Positions 1 to 8,833 of a stretch of DNA of 64,000 nt are shown here, in pieces (position 1 is the stretch's first letter; each line of letters starts with the position of its first letter). Made by a program: the position numbers and the translations under genes. Below the pieces are notes generated by a model. That model did not search any database, had not been told where the DNA came from, and saw only the letters and a list, made by a program, of their open reading frames with translations. This DNA is from Pedobacter sp. Leaf170. GTDB lineage: Bacteria; Bacteroidota; Bacteroidia; Sphingobacteriales; Sphingobacteriaceae. Location: contig NZ_CAKLBP010000007.1 in NCBI RefSeq assembly GCF_920984665.1, positions 62,001 through 126,000 of the forward strand, in the 5' to 3' direction.

Positions 1-1
1 T

Positions 2-1306
2 TTAAAAAGCTGGAAACAGTCTGGATATGTCTTCGATAAGTCACCAGATTGGACTTCAGGCTCTTTTTGGGCACCAGAATATGTTTATCACAAAGGAACT
101 TATTTCATCTATTATACAGCGAGGAGAAAGAAAGATAATATTTCTTGCATTGGCGTTGCAACATCCAAATATCCGGATAGAGATTTTGTAGATCATGGCG
201 TAATTATCGAACATGGAAAAGAAGCTATCGATGGTTTTGTTTTTGCTGAGAATGGTATTCGGTACATTACTTATAAAGCTTATGGACTTGATAAAAGACC
301 AATCGAAATTTTAGGCGTCAAACTTTCTGATGATGGCTTAAAAACAGAAGGCGAAACATTTTCTATGATGAAAGATGACGCTGGTAAAGGTTTAGAAGGG
401 CAAAGCTTTATGAAAGTTGACGATTATTTTTATATGTTTTATTCTGCAGGAGCTTGTTGTGGAATTCAGTGTGATTATAATGTTGGCGTGGCTCGTTCAA
501 AATCGTTCAAAGGACCTTATGAAAAGTATGCTCAGAACCCGATTTTATCCGAAAATAGCGATTGGAAATGCTCCGGGCATGGTACTTTTGTTAAGGGAGA
601 TAATGAAAAAGATTACTACTTGTATCATTCTTATAACAAAAAAACTACTGTTTTTTCTGGCCGGCAAGGTATGTTAGCAGAATTAATATGGCCAGAAAAA
701 AATGGCTGGCCAAAGTTTAAAGAAGTTTCAGCACCAAATACTAATCAAAACTTAACTTTCAATTTTAATGATAAAAATGTAAGTCAAAGCTGGCAATGGG
801 ATTTTCGAAATTCTACACCTATAATTTCACAACTTAATGGTAAATTAAAAATATCAGGCGCTATTTCGAGCTCAAATTTAACTGGTATCGTAATAACGGT
901 TCGCCCGGTTTCTGCAGTATTTGAAGCTACTACAACTGTAAGTAATTCAAACGATGCGCGAAAAGGCATCTGTTATTATGGCGATGCAGGCGCTGCAATT
1001 GGTCTTAGTGTTTCTGGTAATCAAGTGCAATTCTGGAAAGTTCAGAATAAAGAAAAAACTGTTTTATCAAATCAAAAAATTAGTGGAAAGGGTAGTATAG
1101 AATTAAAATTTAAGGTAAATCCTAATTTAGAGGTAAGCACATTTTACAAACAAGGTGCAGATGATTGGAAAACACTTAATTCTGATAACAAAGTTGATGT
1201 AAATTTTCTCCCACAATGGGATAGAAGTCCACGAATTGGTTTGAACTTTAATGGTAAACCTCACGAATTTGCTGAATTTTCAACTTTCGAATTAAAATAT
1301 TTTTAG
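2..1306 (+). CDS. GH43-family glycoside hydrolase, 3' part
   Basis: The open frame enters from the left edge without a start, so the N-terminus, including the usual catalytic-base Asp, lies outside the window. The visible part begins with the five-bladed propeller signature FWAPEYVYHKGTYFIYYTA of GH43 arabinanases, xylosidases and galactosidases. It continues with EGQSF, whose Glu fits the general acid, and GHGTFV, whose His fits the pocket His. The last ~180 residues form a beta-rich domain like the concanavalin-type C-terminal domain of many GH43 enzymes. The likely job is cleavage of plant-type arabinose or xylose linkages outside the cytoplasm. The substrate cannot be named from this fragment. 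The family is firm, the specificity is not. Confidence 0.85.
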   Translation, partial: LKSWKQSGYVFDKSPDWTSGSFWAPEYVYHKGTYFIYYTARRKKDNISCIGVATSKYPDRDFVDHGVIIEHGKEAIDGFVFAENGIRYITYKAYGLDKRPIEILGVKLSDDGLKTEGETFSMMKDDAGKGLEGQSFMKVDDYFYMFYSAGACCGIQCDYNVGVARSKSFKGPYEKYAQNPILSENSDWKCSGHGTFVKGDNEKDYYLYHSYNKKTTVFSGRQGMLAELIWPEKNGWPKFKEVSAPNTNQNLTFNFNDKNVSQSWQWDFRNSTPIISQLNGKLKISGAISSSNLTGIVITVRPVSAVFEATTTVSNSNDARKGICYYGDAGAAIGLSVSGNQVQFWKVQNKEKTVLSNQKISGKGSIELKFKVNPNLEVSTFYKQGADDWKTLNSDNKVDVNFLPQWDRSPRIGLNFNGKPHEFAEFSTFELKYF

Positions 1307-1320
1307 TAGTTATACAAGTA

Positions 1321-1351
1321 TTTGTTGTACAGTTAATTAGAGTTATATTAG
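1321..1351 (+). promoter_or_regulatory. Candidate Bacteroidota promoter of the MBL-fold gene
   Basis: TTTG at 1321-1324 is followed after exactly 19 bases by TATATTAG at 1344-1351, one mismatch from the Bacteroidota -7 box TAnnTTTG. The site lies about 30 bases upstream of the gene starting at 1381. Confidence 0.4.
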
Positions 1352-1380
1352 TTTTAAAATCTCATTCTAAATTTAAAGCT

Positions 1381-2667
1381 ATGTCAGTTTATAAAATCGT
1401 TACCAGCCTTACGGCCAATACTTATAAAACTGTTCCTACGGCCTCAAAAAAAGGTGGTAACAACACATTGCTAATGGGCTCTTATGTAAAGCTTTTAGGG
1501 CAAAGCCAAAATAATTTTTCGTTGGTTAGTGCTTTCGGAATTGATGGTTGGATTGACAATGCAGACATTGGAGACGAACCAGGCTTAAAGATTTTTTTCG
1601 TAGATGTTGGTCAGGGTGATGGTGCTTTAATTGAGGTTGGCAACAATTTTAAAATGCTTATTGATGGCGGACCAGGCAATAATATGGCGGCATATTTAAA
1701 CAAATGGCAATACACTTATTACCATAATTTAAATCAGAAAGTTCATATTAATTACATTATTGTTAGTCATTTTGATAAAGACCATTACGAATGTTTAATT
1801 GATATTATTAATGATGTGCGGTACACATTCGGTACAATTTTACATAATGGAATTGCAAAATTTAACGAGGATAATGAAAACTTTGCTACGCTCTTTAATT
1901 GCGGTTTAGGTAAGAAAGAGAAAATTGAAGGTAAATCTTTTTTAACAACCACTTTTGATAGTATTGAAGACTTGAACAAACTTAAAGATACTGGAATGAT
2001 GCAGCGATTGCATGAAAAATTCTGTTTTGCAGTATCAAATGCCAAAAAAGAGGGGCGTTTAAAATCTTTCAAACGTGTTGATCATAAAACCCGAACCATC
2101 AATTTAAACGAATTTACAAACGTAGATTTTAAACTCGATATATTAGGTCCGGTTACGGCAAAAGTTAATGATAAAACCGCTTTTGATTATTTTAAAGATG
2201 ATGCCCATACCGTTAACGGACATAGCGTTGTTGTAAAATTAATCTACGGAAAAAGAAGCTTTTTATTTGGTGGCGATTTAAACATTCCATCAGAAGAACA
2301 TCTTTTGAAGCATTATAAAACCGATAATCCTTTCAGGGTTGATGTTGCGAAATCCTGTCATCATGGTGCATCAGAATTTACTGTTGATTTTATGAAACAG
2401 GTGAGTCCGATTGCTACGGTGATTTCATCTGGCGATAATGAAAGTTACGCACATCCAAGGGCAGATGCAATTGGATGCGCAGGGAAGTATTCAGCTTCAG
2501 ATAGACCACTGGTGTTTTCTACCGAACTTGCCCGTTCTATTAAATCAGCCAATGAAATCAAATTTGGAATGATAAACCTAAGATGCAATGGCACCGATTT
2601 TATCATGGCACAAATGAAAGAAGTTGCCAGGCAAGGTTCGGTATGGGATTTATACAACCCGAAATAA
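1381..2667 (+). CDS. ComEC-like metallo-beta-lactamase-fold hydrolase with N-terminal SH3-like region
   Basis: The 428-residue protein starts with a ~60-residue segment ending in GWIDNADIGD that resembles a bacterial SH3 domain. A metallo-hydrolase core follows: VDVGQGD at ~75-80, LIDGG at ~93-97, the metal motif SHFDKDH at 129-135, GGDLN near 298 and CHHGA near 326. This is the layout of the soluble nuclease/hydrolase domain of ComEC, but no membrane segments are present. Such proteins are usually annotated as MBL-fold hydrolases; the substrate is unknown. No signal peptide is visible, so it is probably cytoplasmic. The next gene starts 62 bases downstream on the same strand, but nothing links the two functionally. 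Confidence 0.75.
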   Translation: MSVYKIVTSLTANTYKTVPTASKKGGNNTLLMGSYVKLLGQSQNNFSLVSAFGIDGWIDNADIGDEPGLKIFFVDVGQGDGALIEVGNNFKMLIDGGPGNNMAAYLNKWQYTYYHNLNQKVHINYIIVSHFDKDHYECLIDIINDVRYTFGTILHNGIAKFNEDNENFATLFNCGLGKKEKIEGKSFLTTTFDSIEDLNKLKDTGMMQRLHEKFCFAVSNAKKEGRLKSFKRVDHKTRTINLNEFTNVDFKLDILGPVTAKVNDKTAFDYFKDDAHTVNGHSVVVKLIYGKRSFLFGGDLNIPSEEHLLKHYKTDNPFRVDVAKSCHHGASEFTVDFMKQVSPIATVISSGDNESYAHPRADAIGCAGKYSASDRPLVFSTELARSIKSANEIKFGMINLRCNGTDFIMAQMKEVARQGSVWDLYNPK

Positions 2668-2729
2668 CAAAAATCATTATCTATCTATTATCATATATTT
2701 GCTCCTTTGCATCAAACCTATCTAATTTT

Positions 2730-3572
2730 ATGAAGTTTAAATTATCCATCATTTTATGTCTTTGTGTAATACTTATAGCCACTAAAAGCAGTTTTGCTGC
2801 AACGGTTGATACCGTTTTAACCCGCAGTAACGCAATGAAAAAAGATATAAAAGCTGCAGTTGTTAAGCCAAACGGATACAGCAAAGGCACAAAATATCCT
2901 GTACTGTATCTGTTGCATGGTGCTGGTGGCAAATTTTCTGATTGGATAATCAATACACCAAATAAAGAAACGGTTAAAAACCTATCCGACCAACACAACA
3001 TAATTGTAGTTTGCCCTGACGGGGGCGTTACCAGCTGGTATTTCGATAGTCCGGAAGACGCAAAATATAAATATGAAACTTATGTTGCTACTGAACTGGT
3101 TAATTATGTTGATGCTAATTATTCGACCATACAAAATAGAACCGGACGAGCAATTACCGGGTTAAGCATGGGCGGGCATGGTGGTTTGTACCTTGCGTTT
3201 CGCCATCAAGATATTTTTGGTGCTTGCGGGAGCATGAGCGGTGGGGTAGACATCAGACCTTTTCCTGAGAATTGGGATTTGTATAAAAGATTGGGCAAAT
3301 ACAGTGAACATCCTGAACGTTGGGAAGCAAACACGGTTGTGAATTTAACGCATCTATTAACACCAAATAAACTTGCCATAATAATTGATTGTGGAACCGG
3401 CGATTTTTTTTATAAAGTAAATGTTGCACTTCATGATAAGCTTTTGGATAGGAATATTCCACATGATTTCATTACCAGACCAGGGGTTCATAATTTTGAA
3501 TATTGGGGTAATGCTGTTGTTTATCAAGCCTTATTTTTTAGCCGGTACTTCGAAAAGAACAAGAAAAACTAA
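2730..3572 (+). CDS. Secreted esterase of the esterase D / CE1 type
   Basis: Translation is placed at the ATG at 2730 rather than an upstream ATG at 2583, because the 2583 start lies inside the previous gene and only the 2730 start gives an N-terminal signal peptide (hydrophobic residues 5-23, cleavage near SFA-A). The 280-residue product has the alpha/beta-hydrolase oxyanion segment LLHGAGG (~61-67) and the nucleophile elbow GLSMGG with Ser146. A late Asp (CGTGD) and His (GVHNF) complete a plausible triad. The family includes acetyl-xylan and feruloyl esterases and S-formylglutathione hydrolase; the signal peptide favours a carbohydrate or acyl ester outside the cytoplasm. TATATTTG at 2694-2701 is a good -7 box, but no -33 box is seen. 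Confidence 0.8.
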   Translation: MKFKLSIILCLCVILIATKSSFAATVDTVLTRSNAMKKDIKAAVVKPNGYSKGTKYPVLYLLHGAGGKFSDWIINTPNKETVKNLSDQHNIIVVCPDGGVTSWYFDSPEDAKYKYETYVATELVNYVDANYSTIQNRTGRAITGLSMGGHGGLYLAFRHQDIFGACGSMSGGVDIRPFPENWDLYKRLGKYSEHPERWEANTVVNLTHLLTPNKLAIIIDCGTGDFFYKVNVALHDKLLDRNIPHDFITRPGVHNFEYWGNAVVYQALFFSRYFEKNKKN

Positions 3573-3667
3573 TTGTTAGTCTTTTTAGAATTCTCATAAA
3601 ATGCTCCTGAGATTTATTTGAAAGTTTTTAAAACTTAATTTCTTACAATGTGGTTGTCTTTTTATCT

Positions 3668-4009
3668 ATGAAAGCAAATACAACCCCTAAAACCCCCGTA
3701 AATTATTTAGTAAATAGCCTCGCAAAATCAAGAACCTTAAAGAGAACGATTGGGCCTGGTTTTTCAATCATAAATAGTTTAATGAGGGCAAACTTTACTA
3801 AAAAGGGTTCTACACCTTTTAGTTTACAGAGAAATATTGAGTTTGGAGCTGCTGGTGCTATTGCGGCATATAACCTTTACAAAGGCATCAAAAAACATAA
3901 AAAACATTTGGTTTTTCAGGCTGCAATGATTGGTATAGCGATTACCGGTTTACTAATTTTATCTGCTGCTGAAAAGAATAAGGTTGCAGAGAATAGTATA
4001 AAAGCCTAA
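3668..4009 (+). CDS. Small putative membrane protein, unknown function
   Basis: A 113-residue protein is read from the ATG at 3668; an in-frame ATG at 3650 would add six residues, and neither start has supporting signals. The N-terminal half is basic and polar. The segment around residues 55-70 (GAAGAIAAYNLY) and especially 83-102 (AAMIGIAITGLLILSA) is hydrophobic enough to be membrane helices, split by a very basic KHKKH stretch. I do not recognise the family. It stands alone between an esterase and a putative two-gene unit. Confidence 0.5.
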   Translation: MKANTTPKTPVNYLVNSLAKSRTLKRTIGPGFSIINSLMRANFTKKGSTPFSLQRNIEFGAAGAIAAYNLYKGIKKHKKHLVFQAAMIGIAITGLLILSAAEKNKVAENSIKA

Positions 4010-4119
4010 ATTCTTTTTATTCACTCATTATAATCGTGATTTCTTCCCTTTTAACGTCAATTTTATTTTCCTATCCTACAGTTAATTATGTAGGTATGTA
4101 TAAAATTTATGTCTGATTA

Positions 4120-4150
4120 TTTGCTTGCTAAAAATATTAGTATACTTTTG
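4120..4150 (+). promoter_or_regulatory. Bacteroidota-type promoter upstream of the CoiA-like pair
   Basis: TTTG at 4120-4123, a 19-base spacer and TACTTTTG at 4143-4150 match the Bacteroidota primary-sigma consensus (TTTG / TAnnTTTG) in every fixed position. The start codon of the next gene is at 4209, leaving a leader of roughly 50 bases. Confidence 0.65.
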
Positions 4151-4208
4151 CCTTATTCTGCTGCGTTTTTGATGCATACAGAACAGATTAAAAAGAGGAA
4201 GATACTTT

Positions 4209-4523
4209 ATGACAATTACGGTACTTGCAATAACAGAAACGGATTTTGTGCCCGATATTTCTTTGGGAAAGATAATGAATGAACGCTTGAAGCAGGCCGC
4301 TGCCGAACTTCAGGATATTCATTTACAGCCACTGCTTTCGGTAGGGGAAAGAAAAGACGACCTTGTTGTTTACATTAGTTATAACCCAAAATATAAAATA
4401 AGATTTAGAGTAGTTAATGATGTAACGGAAGATGTAGAAAACTTTGTAGGCTACGTTTGTGGTAATTTGGGTTACATAAAATGGAAAACTAGTGTTTTAA
4501 ACGTTTTTAAAGGAAATGGATAG
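4209..4523 (+). CDS. Hypothetical protein encoded with a CoiA-like nuclease
   Basis: This 104-residue soluble protein has no signal peptide or membrane segment and no motif I recognise. It is mixed alpha/beta, with a helix-like region at ~20-35 (MNERLKQAAAELQ) and alternating hydrophobic strands around 55-75. Its last eight bases overlap the start of the CoiA-like gene, so the two are almost certainly translated from one message, driven by the clear promoter at 4120-4150. The overlap suggests a partner or accessory role to the nuclease-like protein, but that is inference from position only. Confidence 0.6.
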   Translation: MTITVLAITETDFVPDISLGKIMNERLKQAAAELQDIHLQPLLSVGERKDDLVVYISYNPKYKIRFRVVNDVTEDVENFVGYVCGNLGYIKWKTSVLNVFKGNG

Positions 4524-5181
4524 TGTAGATGAAAATCTGCTAAAATATTTTAATGGAGATTTAACAGCTTACCCGAACGATCCATTTGAAAAGTACCACA
4601 GGGAAAGTACGTGGCACAAAAACTGGAAAAAGGCATTTCCAATAGAATATCGTGAGAAGGTTTTTTGTTGTCAGGATACAGGCGAATTACATAGAGCGGA
4701 TGTTTATACAAATTGTGGTACAGCTATAGAATTCCAAAATTCGCCAATTACTTTGTTTGAAATGCAAAGCAGAGAAGCTTTTTACCCTAAGATGCTCTGG
4801 GTTTTAAATGGCAAAAAATTCAAAGGTTTTAGAGTGCTAAAAAATCTTCCAGATCCTTACGATCCCAAACTTGAAGCTTTTGAGTTTTGCAATACCGACC
4901 ATCTTTCGATGTTTAGCAAATCAGAGGTATTATCTGGAATTGTTAAGCCCAAAGTTTTAAATTTCTATCATCCAGAATTAAAAAAAATTAAGCTTAGTTC
5001 AAATTATTATCATTTCTGTTGGAAACAACCACATGCGGTTTGGTATGCTGCAAAAGCTCCAATTTTTGTCGATTTAGGTGGTTTATTTCTTTATAGATTA
5101 AAGATAAGAAAACAAATTTCTGGAGATTATGCGTACCTGGAAATGATTAACAGGAAAAAGTTTATTGAAGATTTTCTTTAA
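4516..5181 (+). CDS. CoiA-like competence/nuclease-family protein
   Basis: The 221-residue protein carries the CoiA nuclease-like signature HRADV (59-63), AIEFQNSPI (70-78) and SREAFY (85-90), followed by LWVLNG. In this PD-(D/E)xK-like family the Asp, Glu and Gln residues of these motifs form the presumed active site. CoiA is needed for natural transformation in Gram-positive bacteria; Bacteroidota homologues are common but of unproven function. Unlike CoiA, which is longer, this version is short and has no obvious extra zinc or helical domain. It overlaps the preceding small gene by eight bases. The family assignment is by motif; the role is inferred. Confidence 0.65.
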   Translation: MDSVDENLLKYFNGDLTAYPNDPFEKYHRESTWHKNWKKAFPIEYREKVFCCQDTGELHRADVYTNCGTAIEFQNSPITLFEMQSREAFYPKMLWVLNGKKFKGFRVLKNLPDPYDPKLEAFEFCNTDHLSMFSKSEVLSGIVKPKVLNFYHPELKKIKLSSNYYHFCWKQPHAVWYAAKAPIFVDLGGLFLYRLKIRKQISGDYAYLEMINRKKFIEDFL

Positions 5182-5193
5182 GTTTAATTCAAA

Positions 5194-5910
5194 TTAAAAG
5201 TATTTATCAATGCTTAAACCGTAGGTTAAATTTAAGTTTTCGCGTTGTGTTACGTTTAATCTGTTATAATTTAATGCTGTAGTAAAGCTAATCCATTTTA
5301 TAATTTTTAAGCCTAGCGTGGTATTCGATCTGATAATATAATCTCCTTTACGGCTATAAGAATTTTGCAAAAAATGGCTTCCATCTATCGTAATAATATC
5401 CTTTATAAGAAAATGATATTGTAGCCGTAAAGAGTTTCTAAAAGTACTGTAATCTGCTAATTCTACTAGGCTGCTTCTATCGAAAAGTACGCCATTACTT
5501 AAATTTATGTATGCGTTTGTAGTATCAATAAAACTATAAGCAACACCTACACCAGCTAAAAGCTGATTTTTTAATTTGAGCGAATAACTTGTGTTGTAAT
5601 TTACCAATCCCCAATAATAAAAATTGGTAAAGGTTTTATACAGATTTAGATTCATTGTAGTAGAAAAATCGTTATTGCTTAATGCATTATTTTGCTTGCC
5701 ATAAAGCCAGCTGGTTGTACTGTTAAAAACAATACTTTTCTTTTTTAGTCCAAAATTGATGTTGTTGTTTAATAGATAAGCACGATCGTTATTGGTTTTG
5801 TTTATCGAGCCAGTTGACGATGCTACAATGTGGTAATTTGCGGTATCGCTAAATTGGGCAGAGGCATAAATAGATGGACATATCAGTAAAAGCAGTATAA
5901 AAATCTTCAT
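5194..5910 (-). CDS. DUF481-like outer-membrane beta-barrel protein
   Basis: The start is placed at 5910 because MKIFILLLLICPSIYASAQ is a textbook signal peptide; a longer frame reaching 6036 would bury it. The mature ~219 residues are rich in alternating hydrophobic/polar strands with many Asn, Thr, Ser and Tyr and end in an aromatic residue (KYF). That is typical of an outer-membrane barrel and fits the DUF481 family (salt-induced outer-membrane protein, YdiY-like). No enzyme motifs are visible. Its stop lies 12 bases from the convergent CoiA-like gene. The function is unknown; outer-membrane location is a good inference. Confidence 0.6.
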   Translation of the reverse strand: MKIFILLLLICPSIYASAQFSDTANYHIVASSTGSINKTNNDRAYLLNNNINFGLKKKSIVFNSTTSWLYGKQNNALSNNDFSTTMNLNLYKTFTNFYYWGLVNYNTSYSLKLKNQLLAGVGVAYSFIDTTNAYINLSNGVLFDRSSLVELADYSTFRNSLRLQYHFLIKDIITIDGSHFLQNSYSRKGDYIIRSNTTLGLKIIKWISFTTALNYNRLNVTQRENLNLTYGLSIDKYF

Positions 5911-6047
5911 ACCACTTGAACATATATTGTTTACTGTATGTTTGAAGTAAATAAACTGTTTGACTAAGGTCATATCTAAAATGCAGCAGATTCTTTGGTT
6001 AACTAAAGGATATTTTTGTAAGTAAAATTGTAACATATATTCGTTTA

Positions 6048-7049
6048 ATGGAAAATCTACTTAAAAATATACCATATTCTGTTTTAGATCTAGCAACCGT
6101 TTTAGAAGGGCATACCGCTGCCGATACTTTTAATACAAGTTTAGAAATGGCCCGGCAATCAGAAAGTTTGGGTTATAACCGCTATTGGTTTGCCGAACAT
6201 CATAACATGGCAGGCGTAGCGAGTTCTGCAACGGCAGTTTTAATTGGTTATATAGCAGGTGGAACAAAAACGATAAGGGTTGGCTCTGGCGGAATTATGT
6301 TGCCAAACCATTCGCCTTTAATTGTAGCCGAACAATTTGGAACATTAGCTTCATTATATCCTAACCGGATTGATTTGGGTTTGGGTAGAGCGCCAGGAAC
6401 TGATCAGGTTACGGCTATGGCCATTAGAGGTCAAAACATACACGCCGCACATAGTTTTCCCAAAGATGTAGAAAGGTTACAACAATTATTTTCTGCTGAT
6501 AACCGAAATTCGAATGTTAGAGCAATACCTGGCGAAGGCTTGGAAGTTCCGATTTGGATTTTAGGCTCGAGTACGGATAGTGCCAGATTGGCTGCTGCAA
6601 AAGGTTTACCTTATGCATTTGCCAGTCACTTTGCGCCAACTTATTTTGAACAAGCCATCGAAATTTATAAAAATGAATTTCAAGCTTCTGAGGTTTTGCA
6701 GAAACCTTACGTTATGGCTTGTGTAAATGTGGTTGCAGCCGATACTGATGAGGAGGCAGAAATTTTATCAAACTCTGTAAAAAGAATGTTTTTGGGCGTA
6801 ATTACTGGTAAACGTGAGAAACTAAAACCACCCGTTCAAAATATGAATCTGGTTTGGGATGCAATGGAAAAGGATGCTGTTGAGCAAATGCTTTATTACT
6901 CATTTATTGGCAGTGGCGCTACGATAAAAAATAATCTGGATGCTTTTGTAACTAAATATGGCGTAAATGAAATTATGAGCACTTCTCATATTTACGATCA
7001 ATCTGCTAAGCTGCACTCAAACAAAGTTTTTGCTTCACTCTTTAAATAA
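6048..7049 (+). CDS. Luciferase-like (LLM class) flavin-dependent oxidoreductase
   Basis: A 333-residue TIM-barrel flavoprotein of the bacterial-luciferase superfamily, close to E. coli YhbW. Family features seen are RYWFAEHHNM (~44-53), IRVGSGGIMLPNHSPLIVAEQF (a ~22-residue block, ~76-97), LGLGRAPGTD (~110-119) and ILGSSTDSARLAA. It is expected to bind reduced FMN and oxygen to oxidise a small organic substrate, but no substrate can be predicted. It is a full-length, cytoplasmic, single gene. TATTTTTG at 6011-6018 is a possible -7 box, without a correctly spaced -33 box. Confidence 0.85.
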   Translation: MENLLKNIPYSVLDLATVLEGHTAADTFNTSLEMARQSESLGYNRYWFAEHHNMAGVASSATAVLIGYIAGGTKTIRVGSGGIMLPNHSPLIVAEQFGTLASLYPNRIDLGLGRAPGTDQVTAMAIRGQNIHAAHSFPKDVERLQQLFSADNRNSNVRAIPGEGLEVPIWILGSSTDSARLAAAKGLPYAFASHFAPTYFEQAIEIYKNEFQASEVLQKPYVMACVNVVAADTDEEAEILSNSVKRMFLGVITGKREKLKPPVQNMNLVWDAMEKDAVEQMLYYSFIGSGATIKNNLDAFVTKYGVNEIMSTSHIYDQSAKLHSNKVFASLFK

Positions 7050-7121
7050 TTGTATCGATTTGTAAAGTAAATTAATTTAAAATCTAAATCAGTTTTAAAT
7101 TAATTTACCTTTGAATCCAAT

Positions 7122-8657
7122 ATGAAATCTTACCTAAATCTGTTCGACTTTACGCAGAAAGTAAATTACCGTAATGAAATCTTGGCCGGACTCACCGTAG
7201 CCATGACGATGATGCCGGAATCTTTGTCTTTTGCAATTCTGGCAGGTTTTCCACCCTTAGTTGGTTTATACGCAGCCTTCATTATGGGTTTAATTACGTC
7301 AATTTTTGGCGGTCGCCCGGGTTTAATTTCTGGTGGGGCAGGTGCTACGGTGATTGTTCTAATAGCTTTAATGAAATCAAATGGAATTGAATATGTTTTT
7401 GCAGCAGTTATTTTAGCCGGAGTTATTCAAATCATTGTCGGTTTATTTAAACTCGGCAAATTTATAAGGTTAGTGCCACAACCAGTAATGTATGGTTTTG
7501 TTAACGGTTTAGCGGTTATTATTTTCTTAGCACAGCTTGAACAATTTAAAACGGTTGTAAACGGACAATTGGTTTGGCTTTCTGGTAACGCACTTTATTT
7601 GATGGCTGGCTTGGTTTTGCTTACCATCGCTATCGTTTGGATTGTTCCAAAATTTACAAAAGCTATTCCGCCATCATTAATCGCAATCGTAATCGTTTTT
7701 CTTATTGTCTTAGGTTTTAATATCGATACAAAAACAGTTAAAGATATCGCTTCAGTAAGTGGTGGCTTTCCTCCATTTCATATTCCAAAAATTCCATTTG
7801 AATTTGAAACCTTAAAAATTATTTTTCCATACGCATTAATTATGGCGGGTGTGGGTTTAACAGAAGGTTTGCTAACCCTTAATTTGGTTGATGAAATTAC
7901 ATCCACTAAAGGAAACAGTAACAGAGAATGTTTAGCGCAAGGAACGGCAAATATTGCAAATGGTTTTTTCTTTGGCATGGGTGGTTGCCCAATGATTGCG
8001 CAAACTTTGGTAAATCTTTCATCAGGTTCAAGAGCCAGATTATCGGGCATTATTGCATCCTTAACTATTCTTACCATAATACTTTTTGGCGCTCCCTTAA
8101 TTGAAAAAGTGCCAATGGCAGCGCTAACAGGGGTAATGATAATGGTTGCAATTGGAACCTTTGAATGGGCAAGTTTCCGCATAGCGAATAAAATGCCTAA
8201 GCATGATATTTTTATTGGAATTACCGTTGCACTAATCACAATTTTCTTGCACAATCTTGCGCTTGCAGTTTTAATTGGGGTAATTATTTCGGCATTGGTT
8301 TTCGCCTGGGAAAGTGCCAAAAGAATTAGAGCAAGCAAATCTATTGATGAGCTTGGGGTTAAGCATTACAAATTGTATGGTCCGTTGTTTTTTGCTTCTG
8401 TAACTGCGTTTAATGATAAATTTGATATTGCAAACGATCCTGAAAAAGTTGTTATCGATTTTTCTGAAAGCAGGGTAGCAGATATGAGTGGGATTGATGC
8501 ATTGCATAAACTTACGCAGCGATACGCACAAGCGGGCAAAGAATTACACTTAAAAAATTTGAGCTCGGATAGTAGAAGGCTTTTGAAAAACGCTGAAGAG
8601 ATAATTGAAGTCAATATTTTAGATGAACCAAAATCTAAATTTCTAACGAACAAATAA
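7122..8657 (+). CDS. SulP-family inorganic anion transporter with STAS domain
   Basis: The 511-residue protein has a long hydrophobic region of ~10-14 membrane helices (residues ~20-395). It includes the SulP signature near the N-terminus (GLTVAMTMMPESLSFA) and the helix LYAAFIMGLITSIFGGRPG. It ends in a cytoplasmic STAS domain (~410-505) with the phosphorylatable-type Ser in ADMSGIDAL. SulP proteins move sulfate, bicarbonate or other anions; the exact anion is not evident. It is transcribed alone. TACCTTTG at 7106-7113, nine bases before the ATG, fits a -7 box, so the message may have almost no 5' leader. Confidence 0.9.
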   Translation: MKSYLNLFDFTQKVNYRNEILAGLTVAMTMMPESLSFAILAGFPPLVGLYAAFIMGLITSIFGGRPGLISGGAGATVIVLIALMKSNGIEYVFAAVILAGVIQIIVGLFKLGKFIRLVPQPVMYGFVNGLAVIIFLAQLEQFKTVVNGQLVWLSGNALYLMAGLVLLTIAIVWIVPKFTKAIPPSLIAIVIVFLIVLGFNIDTKTVKDIASVSGGFPPFHIPKIPFEFETLKIIFPYALIMAGVGLTEGLLTLNLVDEITSTKGNSNRECLAQGTANIANGFFFGMGGCPMIAQTLVNLSSGSRARLSGIIASLTILTIILFGAPLIEKVPMAALTGVMIMVAIGTFEWASFRIANKMPKHDIFIGITVALITIFLHNLALAVLIGVIISALVFAWESAKRIRASKSIDELGVKHYKLYGPLFFASVTAFNDKFDIANDPEKVVIDFSESRVADMSGIDALHKLTQRYAQAGKELHLKNLSSDSRRLLKNAEEIIEVNILDEPKSKFLTNK

Positions 8658-8833
8658 CCACTACAAAATCATTCTGCCTTTCAATTAAACCTAATAGATG
8701 GATATTAATTCCAAATTTTACGCTTCGTTTTTGCAGTTAAGTATTTTCTTTTAAATCCTTTTAGGTAAATAATTTGTTGTAAAATAACGTAGCTAAAAGG
8801 ATTTACTATATTTACTGCCTAACCACAGATATA

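Noticed and set aside
7778..8338. 186-residue minus-strand frame inside the SulP gene
   Set aside because: Mirror of membrane-helix codons of the transporter; no independent features.
8773..8814. TTTG ... TATATTTA as promoter of the GH2 gene
   Set aside because: The spacer is 30 bases, far outside the 19-21 range, and the -7 box has a mismatch.
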